Shown in pieces: positions 42,785 to 50,942 of a stretch of DNA of 64,000 nucleotides. The first letter of the stretch is position 1, and each line of letters opens with the position of its first letter. This DNA is from Chloroflexota bacterium (GTDB lineage: Bacteria > Chloroflexota > Anaerolineae > Anaerolineales > Villigracilaceae): assembly GCA_016213105.1 (NCBI GenBank), contig JACRBN010000003.1, positions 88,685 through 152,684 on the forward strand. The letters are read 5' to 3'. The position numbers and the translations under genes were made by a program. The notes under the pieces were generated by a model. It saw only the letters and a list, made by a program, of their open reading frames with translations. It had not been told where the DNA came from and made no database searches.

Positions 42785-44020
42785 CTACTTCCTCCGCCTG
42801 GGCGCCAGACCGTTGCGGGTGTAATGCCCGGGCGTGGGAGCGGGATGCACGGGCTTGTGGCGGCCATGCATATCGGGAGCAGACTTGGGCGGGGCCGGCA
42901 CGGCATAGTCGAAGCCCTCCAGGGTTTCGCGCGGAAGCGGCTTGCCCATGATCCGTTCCAACGAGCGGATCATGTCGTTATCCTCGGGGGTGACCAGGGT
43001 GAAGGCGTCGCCCGTCTTTTGGGCGCGGCCCGTGCGGCCGATGCGGTGGATGTAGGCGTCGGCGGTGTCGGGCATGTCGAAGTTGATGACGTGCGAGATG
43101 CTCTCCACATCCAGCCCGCGCGCGGCGATGTCGGTGGCAACCATGATCTGGTACTTGCCGTCTCTGAAGCCGCTGAGCGCCGCCTGACGTTGACCCTGGG
43201 AGCGGTCGCTGTGCAGGCTGGTGACGCGGTAGCCGGCCTGCTTGACCTGGCGGTCCAGTTTTTCGGCGCGGCGGCGGGTGCGGGTGAAGATCAACACTGA
43301 GTCGGTCTCGGTACGTTTGAGCAGTTCCAGCAGCAACTGCGACTTGAGATGCTGCGGCACAGGGTAGAGCGCGTGCGTAACCGTGTGCGCGGGGCGGCTG
43401 AGGCCGACGGAGATGCGCTGCGGTTCCGTGAGCGACGACGAGGCGAGCTGTTCCACTTCCATCGGGAAGGTGGCCGAGAAGAGCATGGTCTGGCGGCGGG
43501 TCGGCACGGCCTTGATGATGCGTTTGACGTCGGGCAGGAAGCCCATGTCGAACATGCGGTCGGCCTCGTCGAGCACCAGCACTTCGATCTTTTCCATGCG
43601 GGCATGACCCTGGGCGATCAGGTCGAGCAGGCGGCCCGGGCAGGCCACCAAAATTTCCACGCCCTGTTTCAGGGCCTGGATTTGCGGGTTGGCGCCCACG
43701 CCCCCGTAGACGGTGATGCTGCGGATCTTCGTGCCCGTTGCCAGGACGCGAATCACTTCGTGGATCTGTTCGGCCAGCTCGCGGGTGGGGGTGACGATCA
43801 ACACGCGCGGGACGCCGCGCTGCCCGTTGAGCAGGCGGTGGAGGATGGGCAACACGAACGCGGCGGTCTTGCCCGTGCCTGTCTGTGCGGTGCCAATGAT
43901 GTCGCGCCCGCGCAAGGCGGCTGGGATGGCGGCTTCCTGAATCGGAGTGGGGGTTTCGTAGCCAGCGCGCGTGATCCCCGTTTGTAAACGCGCGTCCAAA
44001 TTGAATTGTTCAAACTTCAC
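42785..44020 (-). CDS. DEAD-box RNA helicase, RhlE type
   Basis: Protein of 411 aa. All core motifs are present: PTPIQEAAIP (Q motif), AQTGTGKT, PTRELAEQ, VLDEADRMFDMGF, SATFP, LIFTRTRRRAEKL, RGLDVESISHVINFD and HRIGRTGR. A basic tail (RRRK) follows. The start is GTG at 44020 with AAAGGAAATCTC upstream. The family unwinds RNA in ribosome assembly, decay and cold adaptation; two cold-shock genes lie 1.6 kb away. Confidence 0.95.
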   Translation of the reverse strand: MKFEQFNLDARLQTGITRAGYETPTPIQEAAIPAALRGRDIIGTAQTGTGKTAAFVLPILHRLLNGQRGVPRVLIVTPTRELAEQIHEVIRVLATGTKIRSITVYGGVGANPQIQALKQGVEILVACPGRLLDLIAQGHARMEKIEVLVLDEADRMFDMGFLPDVKRIIKAVPTRRQTMLFSATFPMEVEQLASSSLTEPQRISVGLSRPAHTVTHALYPVPQHLKSQLLLELLKRTETDSVLIFTRTRRRAEKLDRQVKQAGYRVTSLHSDRSQGQRQAALSGFRDGKYQIMVATDIAARGLDVESISHVINFDMPDTADAYIHRIGRTGRAQKTGDAFTLVTPEDNDMIRSLERIMGKPLPRETLEGFDYAVPAPPKSAPDMHGRHKPVHPAPTPGHYTRNGLAPRRRK

Positions 44021-44141
44021 GAGATTTCCTTTAAGTAATTGAGTATAAGCAAACGCCCCGCGGGTTCCAGTAAGTCGAGCCTGTTGCCAGGGTGAACCTG
44101 CGGGACGGTGAGTGGAACGGTTGAATGCTTGGTGGTCAGGA

Positions 44142-45251
44142 TTATAGCATCCCTTTCAGGAATTGGCGGATGGATTCCGCCGTCTGCTCCCAGGTCGGCT
44201 GGCGCAGGAAGCGCTCCCGCGCAGCGATACTCATGCGGATCAGCGTCCCGCGCTGTTCGGCCAGGAGCTTGAGCCGCTCGGCCAATTCGACGGCGTTCCC
44301 CGCGCTGACGATGAACCCGTCCACCCCGTCCGCGATGACCTCCTGTGCCGCGCCGAGGTCCGTGCCGATGGCGGGCAGACCGAAGCCCATGCCTTCGAGG
44401 TAGACGATGCCGAAGCCTTCGTAGGAAGAGGGGACGACGAGAACGTGAGACTGTTTTAGTTTTTCGATCAGAGGTTCGTTGTTGAGCGGCCCGTGAAAGA
44501 GGAAAGAGGAAAGAGGCGCGGATTTCTCCTGCATGGTTTTCGCGTAGGCAGGCTCGACTTCCAGTGAGCCGACCACATCCACAACGTAGTGTAAATTGCC
44601 AATTCGTGCTGCGTGTTTCAACGCGTCGATCAGCGTGTGCAAGCCCTTGCGGAACATGACATTGCCCAGGAACAGGATTCTCAGTTCAGGGGCGGCGGCG
44701 CGCTCGATGATCTCCTCCTCTGTGACCATGACCCCGAAGCGATTGGTCGGCGGGTAGGCCACAAGGGACGGCTTGCCATGTCGGACCAATCCGTTGACCA
44801 CGCCCTGCGTCGTCTGCGAATTGAAGATGAAGCCATCCACGCTTTGCAGGTATTTTCTTTCGATGACCCGATAAAAGTTGTTCTGCCACTTCGGGCGCAG
44901 CTCGGAGCAGCGCAGGTGATGCACCAGGCTGACCACGGGATAGGGATGTTTGCCTGCATTGGCGGCGATCAGGGACGCGTGATTCAGCTCGTCCTGGATG
45001 AGGATATCGAATTGACCTGGAGCGCGGACTTCAGTCCGCTTTTCAATATTATTGCGGACTGAAGTCCGCAGTCCTGTTGGCAGACGAAAGGATAAATTAT
45101 CCGTCAAATGCGCGGCGTAATTCCGCCACGGCAGGCTGATAATTTCCACCGTGTCGCCCTGCGCGCGCAGGTAGTCCACCAGCTTGCGGTCGTAGAGATA
45201 CCCGCCGCTGAGAGTGTCGAGGGAGCCGTAGATGACGAAGCCGATGTTCAT
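44142..45251 (-). CDS. Glycosyltransferase family 4 protein
   Basis: Protein of 369 aa, GT-B fold. It has GSLDTLSGGYLYDRKLVDYL (acceptor side), FLGNVMFRKGLHTLIDAL and VVPSSYEGFGIVYLEGMGFG, the EX7E block of retaining GT4 enzymes. Two repeats are read in frame: an inverted repeat at 45024-45069 encoding about 16 residues near position 65-80, and a purine-rich tract at 44497-44518 near residue 250. It lies beside the pterin-like genes and may glycosylate a small molecule or glycan. Confidence 0.92.
   Translation of the reverse strand: MNIGFVIYGSLDTLSGGYLYDRKLVDYLRAQGDTVEIISLPWRNYAAHLTDNLSFRLPTGLRTSVRNNIEKRTEVRAPGQFDILIQDELNHASLIAANAGKHPYPVVSLVHHLRCSELRPKWQNNFYRVIERKYLQSVDGFIFNSQTTQGVVNGLVRHGKPSLVAYPPTNRFGVMVTEEEIIERAAAPELRILFLGNVMFRKGLHTLIDALKHAARIGNLHYVVDVVGSLEVEPAYAKTMQEKSAPLSSFLFHGPLNNEPLIEKLKQSHVLVVPSSYEGFGIVYLEGMGFGLPAIGTDLGAAQEVIADGVDGFIVSAGNAVELAERLKLLAEQRGTLIRMSIAARERFLRQPTWEQTAESIRQFLKGML
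45024..45069. repeat. 16-bp inverted repeat inside the glycosyltransferase gene
   Basis: GCGGACTTCAGTCCGC (45024-45039) and its exact complement at 45054-45069 surround an AT-rich 14-bp centre. The reading frame continues through it. Confidence 0.85.
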
Positions 45252-45254
45252 GGA

Positions 45255-45310
45255 TCAGAGGTCAAAGGTCGAAGGTCAAAGGTCGGTCAGACTTTCGACT
45301 TTTGACGTTC
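45255..45310. repeat. GTCAAAGGTCGAAGGTC repeat between glycosyltransferase and pterin-synthase-like genes
   Basis: Several GGTCAAAGGTCG units with an inverted CGACTTTTGAC. The repeat supplies the last 10-15 codons of the 6-pyruvoyl-tetrahydropterin-synthase-like gene. A related copy lies at 46821. Confidence 0.7.
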
Positions 45311-45681
45311 GAGACCGTATAGGCCGCCCACGCGTTCTCGTGTTCCCACAACACCACCTTGAGCGCGGAGATGTTCGAGGCCTGGATGCGGTCGCTCAGC
45401 GATTCGGCCAGGATGCGCGAGAAATGCTCGATGGACGGATTGAGTCCCGCGAATTCGGGTTTGTCGTTCAGCATCTGCTCCCTGTAATAGCCGACGATTT
45501 CGTCGAGATGCTTTTCCACATCCACGATGTCGACCAGGTAGCCGTGCTGATCAAGTTCGCGGCCTTCGAGTTGCAATTCCAGAATGTAATGGTGCGAGTT
45601 GGGGAAGTTCTCGGGGCCCCAATCACCTCCGATCAAAAAATGGCGGGCGATGAATTCACGGCGAACGGCGAGGGTGTACAT
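45262..45681 (-). CDS. 6-pyruvoyl-tetrahydropterin synthase / 6-carboxytetrahydropterin synthase family protein
   Basis: Protein of 139 aa. FIARHFLIGGDWGPENFPNSHHYILELQLEG holds the zinc histidines of the PTPS/QueD fold (the His of ARHFLIGG and the HH pair), and GYLVDIVDVEKHLDEI and ENAWAAY follow. A queuosine (QueD) role is possible, but no other que gene is present; neighbours suggest another pterin product. The last residues (SRKSDRPLTFDL) come from the repeat at 45255. Confidence 0.87.
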   Translation of the reverse strand: MYTLAVRREFIARHFLIGGDWGPENFPNSHHYILELQLEGRELDQHGYLVDIVDVEKHLDEIVGYYREQMLNDKPEFAGLNPSIEHFSRILAESLSDRIQASNISALKVVLWEHENAWAAYTVSNVKSRKSDRPLTFDL

Positions 45682-45695
45682 GGTTGCTCCAGGTA

Positions 45696-46379
45696 TCAGG
45701 GATGAACGGCGCGCATGACGAAGCGGCCATTTTCTTGCGTGATGGGCATGGCAAAATCGAACCTGTCCACGGCGGTGCAGTGGTCGATGTCCGAGACGGG
45801 GAAGAGGGTTTGGTTGGGGGTAAAGTGAAATTGGGCGTCTCTCGATTGGCAGACGCGTTCGAGATACGGTTCCACGCTGGGCGACTCGCCGCGCAGGCGC
45901 GCTTCGAGGTATTCGGCGCAGGCCAGGTCTTCGTCGCCGCGTCCATCGAATTGACCCGTCACCACGAAGCTGACGGTCGCAGACGCGAGCCTCTGCACAT
46001 GACGAACGGTTGCGCCCGCCACGACGAAGCTGGCAGCCAGCATCCGTTCCGCGTGGATGCTGCGCGTCACGCCCTGCGTGCCCGCGCCCGTGCGCTGGAC
46101 GAGAGTCTTTCCGCGCAGGTCGAGTTGCTGGGTCTGGGATGGGGAGTTGCCGAAGTCGAAGCCCTCGGGCGGGAGTCCGCCCACCTCGCCGCAGGCCAGC
46201 GCGTTCGGGAGCAGGCGCTTCAACTCCAGCGCCTCGTCCACGCCGCTGACAGGCAGAATCCGTTCCGCGCCCTGCCCAAAGGCAAAGGCGGCATTGGTGA
46301 AGGCGCGGATCACGTCGATGACGATGACCAGTCCCGTGGCTTCATGGCAGGTTTCGAGGTTGGTGTAGTGGAAGTTCAT
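45696..46379 (-). CDS. ComB-like 2-phosphosulfolactate phosphatase family protein
   Basis: Protein of 227 aa. LVIVIDVIRAFTNAAFAFGQGAERILPV, GEVGGLPPEGFDFGNSPSQ, LVQRTGAGTQGV and the DEDLACAEYLEARL block define the ComB family, which uses Mg and a conserved Asp. In methanogens ComB makes sulfolactate for coenzyme M; in bacteria the substrate is often unknown. It is 14 bp upstream (in transcription order) of the pterin-synthase-like gene. Confidence 0.88.
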   Translation of the reverse strand: MNFHYTNLETCHEATGLVIVIDVIRAFTNAAFAFGQGAERILPVSGVDEALELKRLLPNALACGEVGGLPPEGFDFGNSPSQTQQLDLRGKTLVQRTGAGTQGVTRSIHAERMLAASFVVAGATVRHVQRLASATVSFVVTGQFDGRGDEDLACAEYLEARLRGESPSVEPYLERVCQSRDAQFHFTPNQTLFPVSDIDHCTAVDRFDFAMPITQENGRFVMRAVHP

Positions 46380-46397
46380 AAGTGGTGGCGCGAGATA

Positions 46398-47417
46398 TTA
46401 TCTCGCGCGACTGAAAATCACCTGAATCGCCTCCTGCGGACGTTCATCCAGCAGGCGGTAGGCTTCAGCGGCTTGATCGAGCGGGAAGCGCTGGGTAATC
46501 CACTGCTCGGGGTGGATGCGTTCGAGTGCATCCCAGGCCACGCCGAAGCGGCGGGACTTGTCCCAGCGGGCGCTCAACTCGGGGGCGATGGTGCTGACCT
46601 GCGACGAGATCAGCTTGAGGCGCGAGCGGTGGAAGGCTCCGCCCAAATCCAGCGCGGCGCGCTTCTCGCCGTACCACGAGCCGATCACGATGCGGCCGCT
46701 GAAGGCGGTCAATCCGATTGCGTCGTTCAAAGCGGAGGGGGAGCCGCTGACTTCGAGGGTCAGGTCTGCGCCTTCGGCGAGAAAATTCCTGGCCTGGTCG
46801 CGAAAGTCGGGGGCGCTGGAGTCGAAGGGTCGAAAGTCAAAGGTCGAAGGTCGGGGAGCGATGGCGGTTCGGCGGATGGCGAAGTGGTCAGCCAGCGCCA
46901 ATTTGTCCAGCGGGAATTCACTCAACAAAGAAGCGGCCAGCAGGCCGATGACACCCTGTCCGAGTACGAGGGCGCGTTCGCCGAGGATGGGTGCGGCGTC
47001 CTGCACCAGGTTGACGGCCGTCTCCATGTTGGGCAGGAAGCAGGCCGTTTCAGGGGTGATGCCTGCGGGGAGAAAGATCAAAGAGGAAGGAGGAAGGATG
47101 AAGTGGGAAGTGTGCGGTTGGAAGGCGAAGACCCGTTTGTCGCGCAGGGATGAATCGGCCTGCCGGCCTGTCTCCCTGACGATGCCCACGCAGGCATATC
47201 CATAGGCCAGCGGATACTTCAACCCGCTGCTGAGCGTGTCGTTGGAATCCGCCAGTTCCTTGGGGAATTGTCCGCGATAGACGAGCAGTTCGCTGCCCGC
47301 GCTGATGGCGGAGCACAGCGTTTCCACAAGGACATCCTCCGCGCCGAGCGGGGGCAGCGGCTCCTCGCGGAGTTCCACCTGGCGCGGCGCGGTAAAGGTC
47401 AGGGTTTGGCGTTTCAC
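46398..47417 (-). CDS. Zinc-dependent-type MDR dehydrogenase
   Basis: Protein of 339 aa. It has CSAISAGSELLVYRGQFPK, a GROES-like N-terminal part and a Rossmann site GERALVLGQGVIGLLAASLL. No clear structural zinc Cys cluster is visible, so it may be a zinc-independent member. GTG start overlaps the upstream stop (GTGA, 47414-47417). Two repeats are read in frame: the AG-rich tract at 47066-47104 and a GTCGAAAGTC repeat at 46821-46854. Works next to the pterin-like genes, possibly as a reductase. Confidence 0.85.
   Translation of the reverse strand: MKRQTLTFTAPRQVELREEPLPPLGAEDVLVETLCSAISAGSELLVYRGQFPKELADSNDTLSSGLKYPLAYGYACVGIVRETGRQADSSLRDKRVFAFQPHTSHFILPPSSLIFLPAGITPETACFLPNMETAVNLVQDAAPILGERALVLGQGVIGLLAASLLSEFPLDKLALADHFAIRRTAIAPRPSTFDFRPFDSSAPDFRDQARNFLAEGADLTLEVSGSPSALNDAIGLTAFSGRIVIGSWYGEKRAALDLGGAFHRSRLKLISSQVSTIAPELSARWDKSRRFGVAWDALERIHPEQWITQRFPLDQAAEAYRLLDERPQEAIQVIFSRAR
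46821..46854. repeat. GTCGAAAGTCAAAGGTC repeat inside the MDR gene
   Basis: It has the same unit as at 45255 and is read in frame as RPSTFDFRPFDSS, a stretch between the nucleotide fold and its next strand. Confidence 0.7.
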
Positions 47418-48316
47418 GCGCCTATTGTACCTTGCCAGAGCATGGGGAGGCCCTCTCCATTGGGCGGATTCTCGGTCAGGTGTTTCATCTCGGCCAGCAC
47501 CGCCTGGTGGATGGCCTGGGTATCGGTCGTGCCCAGCGCCTTGACCGTGACGGGACGCCCGATCTGCACCCGCACGTGGACATCGTTCTGCCCGAAGGCG
47601 ACGTGCGCCAGCAGTTGCAGGGCGGCGGCCAGTTTTTCCTTTTCATCCTTCGTCTGCTTGATCCTCAACAGCCAATGCCGCGCGGCTGACGGCATGACCA
47701 CGCTCCGCACCAGCACAGGCACGACCGCCGTCTGTGGCGCCATGCGGATGAAGACCCCCACACTGTCCGTCCAATCTTTCAGCGACTCGAGCGCGCCCGG
47801 GTACACGTCGGGGTCGGGTTCGATATGACCCGCGGGGAAGGTCAGCGCAGCGCCGCCGTTCTTGAGGTGCGCGCTTACCTGGCGGACGAGTCCCATGCGG
47901 GCGGCGGGGTCGTCGCGCACGTAGAAGAGTTGTTTGCTCATCTCGGGCAGGGCGTTGAGGAAGGGACGGTCGAGCGCGATGATCTTGAGGTCGGGTCGGT
48001 TCAGCGCAATGAAGAGCGCAAGCGTGTCGGTCATGCCTGGGTGGTTGGACAAAGCCAGGAACGCGCCCGGGGGGATGTTCTCTGTGCCGAAGACCTGCAC
48101 CTCGCGCGCGTAGGAACGCTGCAATCCCCGCGCCGCCTCGACCAGGCCGCTTGCGCCGACGGCTGAGTCAAAATCGGCCATCTGTCGGGCAAAGGCGCGC
48201 GCGGGACTGCGGAAGAGCCCGCGCAGCAGGCGCGACAGCACAGGCCGCTCCTGCCAGCCGAAGGAGGAGACCAGGTCGTCGAGGTTGATTTGGGTGAGGG
48301 TGTCGAGTTGGTTCAA
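47414..48316 (-). CDS. PlsC-like acyltransferase
   Basis: Protein of 300 aa. The acyltransferase motif NHPGMTDTLAL (NHx4D) and a later LTFPAGHIEPDP (FPEG-like) block identify a lysophosphatidic-acid acyltransferase relative. The start is a TTG at 48316 with no ribosome site; an internal ATG cannot be excluded. It is coupled to the MDR gene (GTGA). Function in glycerolipid or another acylation. Confidence 0.82.
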   Translation of the reverse strand: MNQLDTLTQINLDDLVSSFGWQERPVLSRLLRGLFRSPARAFARQMADFDSAVGASGLVEAARGLQRSYAREVQVFGTENIPPGAFLALSNHPGMTDTLALFIALNRPDLKIIALDRPFLNALPEMSKQLFYVRDDPAARMGLVRQVSAHLKNGGAALTFPAGHIEPDPDVYPGALESLKDWTDSVGVFIRMAPQTAVVPVLVRSVVMPSAARHWLLRIKQTKDEKEKLAAALQLLAHVAFGQNDVHVRVQIGRPVTVKALGTTDTQAIHQAVLAEMKHLTENPPNGEGLPMLWQGTIGA

Positions 48317-48342
48317 GGTTGCAGGTTGGAAGGTTGGCAGGT

Positions 48343-49167
48343 TCAGCGCGAATACAGATTGGAAAGTTGTTCCATCTCTGACGCAGTGAGTTCGAGATTC
48401 ATTGCCTCGAGGTTTTCCCGTTGATGCGCGGGATTGAACGACATGGGGATGGTGATGACGCGCGGCTGGGCGATCAACCAGGCCATTGCCACCTGGAACG
48501 AGGTGGCATTATGCGCCGCGGCCATGGCTTTGAGCGTGGCGTTCACGTTTAGATTGCGGAACTTGACGGGCGAATAGGCCGTGACCAGGATGTCGTTCTG
48601 CTGGCAGTACTCGACCACGCCGTTTTCGGCATAGTCCTTCTCGGGCAGGCGGTAGGGGACTTGATTGGTCAGCAGTGGCGTTTCGCTGAGCGCGACCGAT
48701 TCCTTGAGCAGCTTGAGCTTGAAGTTGCTCACGCCGAGGTGCCTGACCTTGCCTTCGCGCACCAGTTGATTGAGCGCGCGGAAGGATTCCGCTAGTTTGA
48801 TGCGCGGGTTGGCCCAGTGGATCAGGTACAGGTCAATGGTTTCCACGCCCAGGCGGCGCAGGCTGCGGTCGCAGGCCGTGAGCACATCCTCATAATGAAG
48901 ATGCTCGGGCGAGACCTTGGTGGTGATGAACAGGTCTTCGCGACGGACGCCCATCTCGCGGATGGCTTCGCCGAGCAATTCCTCGGCGTGCCCGCCCGCG
49001 TAATATTCGGCCGTGTCGAAATGGGTGTAACCCAGCTCCAGCGCGGAACGCAGGGCCGCCCTCGAAACGGAATCCAGCCCAGGGTCGGGGGCGTCCCTGC
49101 CGCCAATCGTCCAGGTGCCGAATCCGACCTTGGGGATTTGCATCCCGTGAATGTGTTCGTATTTCAT
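48343..49167 (-). CDS. Aldo/keto reductase
   Basis: Protein of 274 aa. The tetrad is visible: Asp and Tyr in FDTAEYYAGGH, Lys in ITTKVSP and His in YLIHWANPR. PRVITIPMSFNPAHQRENL is the cofactor-binding end. It reduces carbonyl compounds with NAD(P)H; substrate unknown. The ending abuts a GGTTG-rich tract (48313-48346). Confidence 0.92.
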   Translation of the reverse strand: MKYEHIHGMQIPKVGFGTWTIGGRDAPDPGLDSVSRAALRSALELGYTHFDTAEYYAGGHAEELLGEAIREMGVRREDLFITTKVSPEHLHYEDVLTACDRSLRRLGVETIDLYLIHWANPRIKLAESFRALNQLVREGKVRHLGVSNFKLKLLKESVALSETPLLTNQVPYRLPEKDYAENGVVEYCQQNDILVTAYSPVKFRNLNVNATLKAMAAAHNATSFQVAMAWLIAQPRVITIPMSFNPAHQRENLEAMNLELTASEMEQLSNLYSR

Positions 49168-49179
49168 TTCCGTGTTCTC

Positions 49180-50343
49180 CTAGGAGGATGATTTTGTGAT
49201 GGTACGAAAGAGCGGCTCGACGAAGCGCGCCAGGATGGGGCCGAGGATGGCCAGGAACAACACGTATGCGGCGGAGAGCGCGCCCAACTGCGGTTCGATC
49301 CCCGCGCCGGCGCCCAGCCCCGCGATGACAATGGAGAATTCGCCGCGCGCCACCAGGGCCGTCCCCGCGCGGAAGGCAGCCAGCGAATCCGTTTTGGCGC
49401 GTCGGGCGGCCCACCAGCCCGTCAGCACCTTGGTCAGGGCGGTGACGAGGCCCAGGCCAACGGCCAGCAGCAAAACGGGGGGCAGCGAAGCAGGGTCGAT
49501 TTGCAGGCCGAAGAACAGGAAGAAGATGGCGGCAAACAGGTCGCGCACGGGGCCGAGCAGTTTGTGAGTCCGTTCGGCAACGGAGTCCGAGACGGCGATG
49601 CCGACCAGGAACGCGCCGATGGCGGCGGAGATCTGGATGCGCTGGGTGATGCCTGCCACCAGCAGGACGAGGCCGAAGACGGCGAAGAGAATCACCTCGT
49701 CGGATTGATGCGAAAAGAGCGCGCTGAGTCGTTTGCCATAACGGACGGCGATGAAGAGGATCAGCCCGACTGTCACCAGGGCCACCAGGATTGAGACCGC
49801 TGCCTGCAATGCACTCTGCCCGATCAGCAGGACTGCCACCAGCGGAAGGTAAACCGCCATGGCGAGATCCTCCAGTACGAGAATGGAGATGATGCTGGGG
49901 GTTTCGGGTTTGTTCATGCGCCCCAGTTCAGACAGCACTTTGGCGATCACACCCGAGGAGGAGATATAGGTGACGCCGCCCAGCAGCACAGCCGCCAGCG
50001 GGGGCCAGCCCAGCCACCAACCGAGCAGTAAGCCGGGCGGGAAGTTCAGCAGGAAATCGACCAGGCCCGCAGGCAGGCCCGAGCGCAGGTTGGCGCCCAA
50101 TTCCCCGCCTGAATATTCCAGCCCCAGCATGAAGAGCAGCAGCAGGACGCCGATCTCCGCGCCGACATGGACGAAATCCTCGCTGAATTGGAGCGGAAGG
50201 ATGCCGCCGTTGCCGAAGGCCAGCCCTGCCAGGAGATACAGCGGGATGGCCGAGAAGCCCCAGCGGCCTGCCAGGTGCGCCAGGATGGCCAGGCCGATGA
50301 TTGCGATGCCAAGTTCGATAAAGATAAGGGCGATGTCATCCAT
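49180..50343 (-). CDS. Cation:proton antiporter, CPA2 type
   Basis: Protein of 387 aa with about 12 helices: LAGLAFGNGGILPL, GVLLLLFMLGLEYSGGEL, and VTYISSSGVIAKVLSELGR with VLEDLAMAVYLPL (the ion-site region). It has no RCK/TrkA domain, unlike full-length KefB/KefC. It probably exchanges Na or K for H in pH or salt homeostasis. It lies 12 bp upstream of the aldo/keto reductase gene. Confidence 0.92.
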   Translation of the reverse strand: MDDIALIFIELGIAIIGLAILAHLAGRWGFSAIPLYLLAGLAFGNGGILPLQFSEDFVHVGAEIGVLLLLFMLGLEYSGGELGANLRSGLPAGLVDFLLNFPPGLLLGWWLGWPPLAAVLLGGVTYISSSGVIAKVLSELGRMNKPETPSIISILVLEDLAMAVYLPLVAVLLIGQSALQAAVSILVALVTVGLILFIAVRYGKRLSALFSHQSDEVILFAVFGLVLLVAGITQRIQISAAIGAFLVGIAVSDSVAERTHKLLGPVRDLFAAIFFLFFGLQIDPASLPPVLLLAVGLGLVTALTKVLTGWWAARRAKTDSLAAFRAGTALVARGEFSIVIAGLGAGAGIEPQLGALSAAYVLFLAILGPILARFVEPLFRTITKSSS

Positions 50344-50391
50344 GTTCTAAAGTCTCCGTCTCGATGGGCCGTTTCTTTTATTGTACACAAG

Positions 50392-50418
50392 AAAAATCCC
50401 GCCAGCGCGGCGGGATTG
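50392..50418 (-). terminator. Intrinsic terminator of clpS
   Basis: AAATCCCGCC / GGCGGGATT stem; the A run on the plus strand gives the T run of the minus strand. It follows the clpS stop at 50437. Confidence 0.8.
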
Positions 50419-50436
50419 GAACGACTGGATCGGTGC

Positions 50437-50742
50437 TCACTCGGGTTCCGTCGAAAAGGTCAGGGGGAAGCCCATCATCCCCGCCGCCAACTGCGCCTGC
50501 TGGATGCGCCGTTCCGCCTCGCTGCGCGGCAGGGTTTGGACGTAAGCCGTACCCTTGAAATGCGCCAGGTACATGATCTCCATGGCGCGGTCGAGGCCGA
50601 GCATGAAGATTTGCTCCAACACATTGACGACAAAGTTCATCGGCGTAACGTCGTCGTTGTGGATGATGACGCGGGAGAGCGGCTCAAGCTCGGTTTCCTG
50701 CTCGCTGATGATCTGGATCTCGGGGAGGGCGGCGGTTTGCAT
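50437..50742 (-). CDS. clpS: ATP-dependent Clp protease adaptor ClpS
   Basis: Protein of 101 aa. SRVIIHNDDVTPMNFVVNVL is the diagnostic ClpS core including the Asn-Asp binding pocket for N-degrons, and MEIMYLAHFKGTA follows. It delivers N-end-rule substrates to ClpAP or ClpCP. It is monocistronic, with terminator-like hairpins on both sides (50392 and 50764). Confidence 0.95.
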   Translation of the reverse strand: MQTAALPEIQIISEQETELEPLSRVIIHNDDVTPMNFVVNVLEQIFMLGLDRAMEIMYLAHFKGTAYVQTLPRSEAERRIQQAQLAAGMMGFPLTFSTEPE

Positions 50743-50763
50743 GGAGCTATTGTACTCAATAAA

Positions 50764-50788
50764 AATCCCGCCAACACAGCGGGATTTT
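50764..50788. terminator. Hairpin between clpS and the hydrolase remnant
   Basis: AAAATCCCGC / GCGGGATTTT, symmetrical with A/T flanks, so it can act in both directions. Confidence 0.7.
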
Positions 50789-50840
50789 CTACTTCAACGC
50801 TTGCGTGGAAAGAATCGCGCCTGTTTCAATGGCTAAAAAT

Positions 50841-50938
50841 TCAAACGACTCCCTCCAGAAACTCGCTGACGATGCGTTGGGCCTCCGTGGGGTGATCCAT
50901 GTTGAGCAGGCGGGCGGCCTCTGCGTAGCGGACCCAGG
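50841..50938 (-). pseudogene. C-terminal remnant resembling an alpha/beta hydrolase
   Basis: The minus frame ending at 50841 reads PWVRYAEAARLLN then MDHPTEAQRIVSEFLEGVV. The pattern DHP-x2-x-RIVSEFL is the usual tail of alpha/beta hydrolases, but the body of the gene is missing; the frame is cut upstream at the TTG-initiated GyrI-like gene. Low certainty because the fragment is short. Confidence 0.35.
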
Positions 50939-50942
50939 GGTG

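Noticed and set aside
45262..45681. Calling the PTPS-like gene queD
   Set aside because: No queC, queE or queF genes are present and the neighbours are not queuosine genes; a family name is safer.
48313..48346. GGTTG-rich tandem stretch between acyltransferase and aldo/keto reductase genes
   Set aside because: Short and imperfect; could be chance low complexity or part of the purine-rich repeat family. Noted in the aldo/keto reductase entry only.
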